Assembly: GCA_947624785.1 (NCBI GenBank)
Contig: CANQLV010000011.1
Coordinates: 1-64,000, forward strand
Direction of reading: 5' to 3'
Origin: Akkermansia muciniphila
Lineage (GTDB): Bacteria > Verrucomicrobiota > Verrucomicrobiia > Verrucomicrobiales > Akkermansiaceae
Length of the DNA: 64,000 bases
Notes under the pieces: model-generated
What the model was told of the DNA's origin: nothing
The model's input: the letters and a program-made list of their open reading frames with translations, nothing else
Databases searched by the model: none
Made by a program: the position numbers and the translations under genes
Shown: one piece after another, positions 61,770-64,000 of the stretch
How the letters are laid out: each line of letters starts with the position of its first letter
Numbering within the stretch: the stretch's first letter is position 1

Positions 61770-62957
61770 TTAGTGCTGAAACAGGGAATTCCATTCCCGG
61801 ACGACGTTCGCCGGGGAGAAGAGGGCGGCATGCTGGGGGCCTGCCTGCGCCATGGCGGCGCGGAGGGGGGCGTCCTGCATCAGGCGGAGGAGCCGGCGCG
61901 CGTATTCCTCCTCGTCAAAGGGGGGAACCAGGATGCCGGTTTCACCGGGGATGACGAGGTCGCGCACGGCGGCGTAGCTGTTGAAGGCCACGGGAACGCA
62001 GCCGTGCTGCATGGCTTCCGGCAGAACCAGGCCGAAGCCCTCAAACGTGGAGGTCATGCAGAAGATGGAGGCCCGCCGGTAATAGGGGGCCGGGTTTTGG
62101 AAGCCTTCAAAGGAGACGTTGGTCAGTTGCAGGCGCTGCGCCAGTTCTTTCAGGGCGGCGGCGTCCGGGCCGTCTCCCACAATATCCAGGCGCCAGTCCG
62201 GCAGGTTTTTTCCGGCGCGCGCCCAGATCCTCAGCAGCCTGTCCACGCCCTTGACGGAGTTGTCCAGCCTGCCGACGAAGAGGACGCGTTTTTCCTTTTC
62301 CTGAGGCAGGGGCGGCGCTCCAATCGGCGGGACGGGGTTGGGAATGGCCGCCAGTTTTTCCGCAGGCGTGCCGGGGGCCAGCAGACGGAATTCCTCCATG
62401 CCGCCGTGGGAAAGGGTGACGATGCGGTCATAGTTGGCGGCCAGTTCCCGGAACAGGCTTTTTTGCAGCCGCCGCGCCCGGAGCCGCTTGACGGGGAGCG
62501 CCAGCGCGTTGAACAGGAAGTTCCTGCATTTTCCGGAGAAGGAGGCGGCGCCCCGGCGCTTGTGGACAAGATGGTAATAACGCAGGGCGGAGTATTGGGA
62601 GCTGTGCTGCACGGCGACCAGCTTGACGGGAGCCTCCTCCATTTGAGTGCGTGTCCGGAAAATTCCCCAGCGGCCCGCGACGCCCCCCTCCGTCTGGTCA
62701 ATAAGTACGTCCGTCTTCTCCTCCCGCAGCAGTTTCAGCAGGTAGTCCCTTTCTCCGCTGAGGGAAAGGCCGGAAGGCAGGAAGGTGAGGGGGACGGGCG
62801 CAAAATACGTTTCCCCCAGCCTGTTTTTCTCACGGCAGAGCAGCAGAACCCTGTGTCCGGCGTCCCGCAGTATTTCAGCCAGGCCATGGGTGGCGCGCTC
62901 CATGCCGCCCTGCTTGCCCAAAGGCTCGTAAGGGAGATAGATGACGATGTTGCTCAT
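61770..62957 (-). CDS. Glycosyltransferase family 4 (tandem paralogue 2)
   Basis: A 395-residue GT-B enzyme: MSNIVIYLPYEPLGKQGGME, VLFVGRLDNSVKGVDRLLRI, VGDGPDAAALKELAQRL and TSTFEGFGLVLPEAMQHG (EX7E). The second domain is very close to that of paralogue 1. Start at 62957 overlaps the upstream stop by 4 bases; an ATG six codons upstream is possible. Confidence 0.93.
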   Translation of the reverse strand: MSNIVIYLPYEPLGKQGGMERATHGLAEILRDAGHRVLLLCREKNRLGETYFAPVPLTFLPSGLSLSGERDYLLKLLREEKTDVLIDQTEGGVAGRWGIFRTRTQMEEAPVKLVAVQHSSQYSALRYYHLVHKRRGAASFSGKCRNFLFNALALPVKRLRARRLQKSLFRELAANYDRIVTLSHGGMEEFRLLAPGTPAEKLAAIPNPVPPIGAPPLPQEKEKRVLFVGRLDNSVKGVDRLLRIWARAGKNLPDWRLDIVGDGPDAAALKELAQRLQLTNVSFEGFQNPAPYYRRASIFCMTSTFEGFGLVLPEAMQHGCVPVAFNSYAAVRDLVIPGETGILVPPFDEEEYARRLLRLMQDAPLRAAMAQAGPQHAALFSPANVVREWNSLFQH

Positions 62958-64000
62958 GGTTGTTCTTGCAGGCATTCCATCCAGAGGGAAATTATTTGTT
63001 CCGGTTGGTAATTGGTTAATACCCTGGTGCTGGGCGGCACGTAGGGGCCGCTCATCAGTTCATCCATCTCCCGGGCGAAGAGGCGCAGGCTGAAGGGAGG
63101 GACAAGCCTTCCCGTCTCCCGGTCCGGCAGCATGTCTTCAGCAGCGTGGAAGCTGTTGAAGACGATGGGGGTGCAGCCGTAGGAAAGGGCTTCGTTAATC
63201 ACCATGGGCATGCCTTCGTGCGTGGAGGTGAGGCAGAGTATCCGGGCCTTCCGGTAGTAGGGCGCGGGGTCCTGCACGCCTTCAAAGTGGACGTTTTCCA
63301 GTTTCAGCCGTGCCGCCAGCCGTTCCAGGTTGCCGCGTTCCGGGCCGTCCCCGACCAGGTAGAGGCGCCAGTCCGGATGCAGGGGCTGCACTTTTTTCCA
63401 GACCTTCAGCAGGCGGTCCGCCTTCTTGGGGGAATCCACCAGCCGCCCCACGTACAGGACGGCGTTTTCCTTCCCGGAATGGTCGGGCTGCACGGCGTCA
63501 TAAGTCAGCAGGTTGGGGATGGCGTACAGGCGCGCCCTTTCCGGCGCGCCCGCCAGTTGAAGGGCGTCCTCCGTGTAGCGGGGGGAAAGGAACACCACCT
63601 TGTCCGAGCCGCGGAACATGTCCCTGTACTTCCTCCTCTTGTTGCTGACGGCCACATGCTTTTTGTACGGCAGAAGCGCCCGTCGCAGCAGCGTTTTCAC
63701 AGTGTCGCCCCAGGTGCTGAAATCCTTCCGGAGCAGGGCGGAAAAGTAGTCCAGCCCGGTATGGACGTCAAAGGATATCCAGGAGACGATGGTTGCCCGG
63801 ACGGAAAGGCGCTCATGGCTGAAAAAGAAGGAGTCGTCCTGGTTGGCGCCGCAGTTGATGATGCAGTCCGCCTGCTGCCCGGCGCACAGCGCTTCCACGT
63901 ACTCCCTGTTTTCCGCGCAGGAGAGCGTGTCTGCGCGGGGAAGGAGGAAATAGGCCGGTTCCGCAGGGAGCGGGTCCGCGCCCGCGCCCCGGAGAGACAG
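62954..64000 (-). CDS. Glycosyltransferase family 4 (tandem paralogue 3), 5' end outside the window
   Basis: The frame stays open to the right edge; the internal GTG at 63898 is not a real start, since 34 further codons (including AYFLLPRADTLSCAENREY) read through to position 64000. The visible 348 codons contain VLYVGRLVDSPKKADRLLKV, VGDGPERGNLERLAARL and TSTHEGMPMVINEALSYG (EX7E). It is the third of three tandem GT4 paralogues and overlaps the next gene by 4 bases. Confidence 0.9.
   Translation of the reverse strand: MSLRGAGADPLPAEPAYFLLPRADTLSCAENREYVEALCAGQQADCIINCGANQDDSFFFSHERLSVRATIVSWISFDVHTGLDYFSALLRKDFSTWGDTVKTLLRRALLPYKKHVAVSNKRRKYRDMFRGSDKVVFLSPRYTEDALQLAGAPERARLYAIPNLLTYDAVQPDHSGKENAVLYVGRLVDSPKKADRLLKVWKKVQPLHPDWRLYLVGDGPERGNLERLAARLKLENVHFEGVQDPAPYYRKARILCLTSTHEGMPMVINEALSYGCTPIVFNSFHAAEDMLPDRETGRLVPPFSLRLFAREMDELMSGPYVPPSTRVLTNYQPEQIISLWMECLQEQP

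Overview
The window looks like a chromosomal segment of a Verrucomicrobiota bacterium, most likely Akkermansia muciniphila or a close relative. I base this on the overall GC-rich composition, the large DUF6288-type membrane protein, mucin-sugar salvage genes (an N-acetylhexosamine kinase-like gene beside fucU), and poorly conserved Shine-Dalgarno sequences. The assignment is by recognition of gene content only; no database search was possible. No rRNA, tRNA, CRISPR array, transposase or integrase was found.

Left part (1-16 kb): a heptamer tandem repeat at the window edge; purA; an operon of a class A penicillin-binding protein, a zinc-ribbon membrane protein and a conserved protein with a NadD-like motif; a moxR / DUF58 / pth operon; aguB on the opposite strand; a zinc alcohol dehydrogenase; serS with a downstream membrane protein; and an RRM RNA-binding protein with a strong promoter.

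Middle part (16-42 kb): a 2-kb AT-rich insertion carrying unknown proteins sits at the 3' end of hemW. It is bounded by a second, roughly 92 % identical copy of the last 140 bp of hemW, so it looks like acquired DNA that brought its own hemW end. Upstream of hemW lie a large membrane protein, an L,D-transpeptidase lipoprotein, pyrE, a family 3 glycosidase, a 1466-residue DUF6288-type protein, malic enzyme, menD and metG. The two large membrane proteins (19430-22357 and 25185-29585) start with the same roughly 90-residue domain, which resembles only the N-lobe of a Ser/Thr protein kinase. It is joined through a transmembrane helix to unrelated exported domains. This is the most novel-looking architecture in the window. 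Next come an unknown accessory protein, a PatB/MalY lyase, fucU, a NahK-like sugar kinase, an outer-membrane barrel protein, an acyltransferase and a small HTH protein with a possible operator.

Right part (42.7-64 kb): one long minus-strand run of 17 closely packed genes, many with 4-bp stop/start overlaps. It encodes a surface polysaccharide (O-antigen or exopolysaccharide) pathway: about nine glycosyltransferases, a Wzx-type flippase, a Wzy-type polymerase plus a second polytopic candidate, two membrane O-acyltransferases, a WcaF-like acetyltransferase, and an unusual fusion of an F420-hydrogenase-beta-type iron-sulfur protein with a polysaccharide pyruvyltransferase. The cluster continues beyond the right edge; the last gene is cut.

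A short hairpin repeat family (consensus GGAGCGCCGCA-n5-TGCGGC) recurs at four intergenic sites. Several intrinsic terminators and a few promoters could also be read directly.
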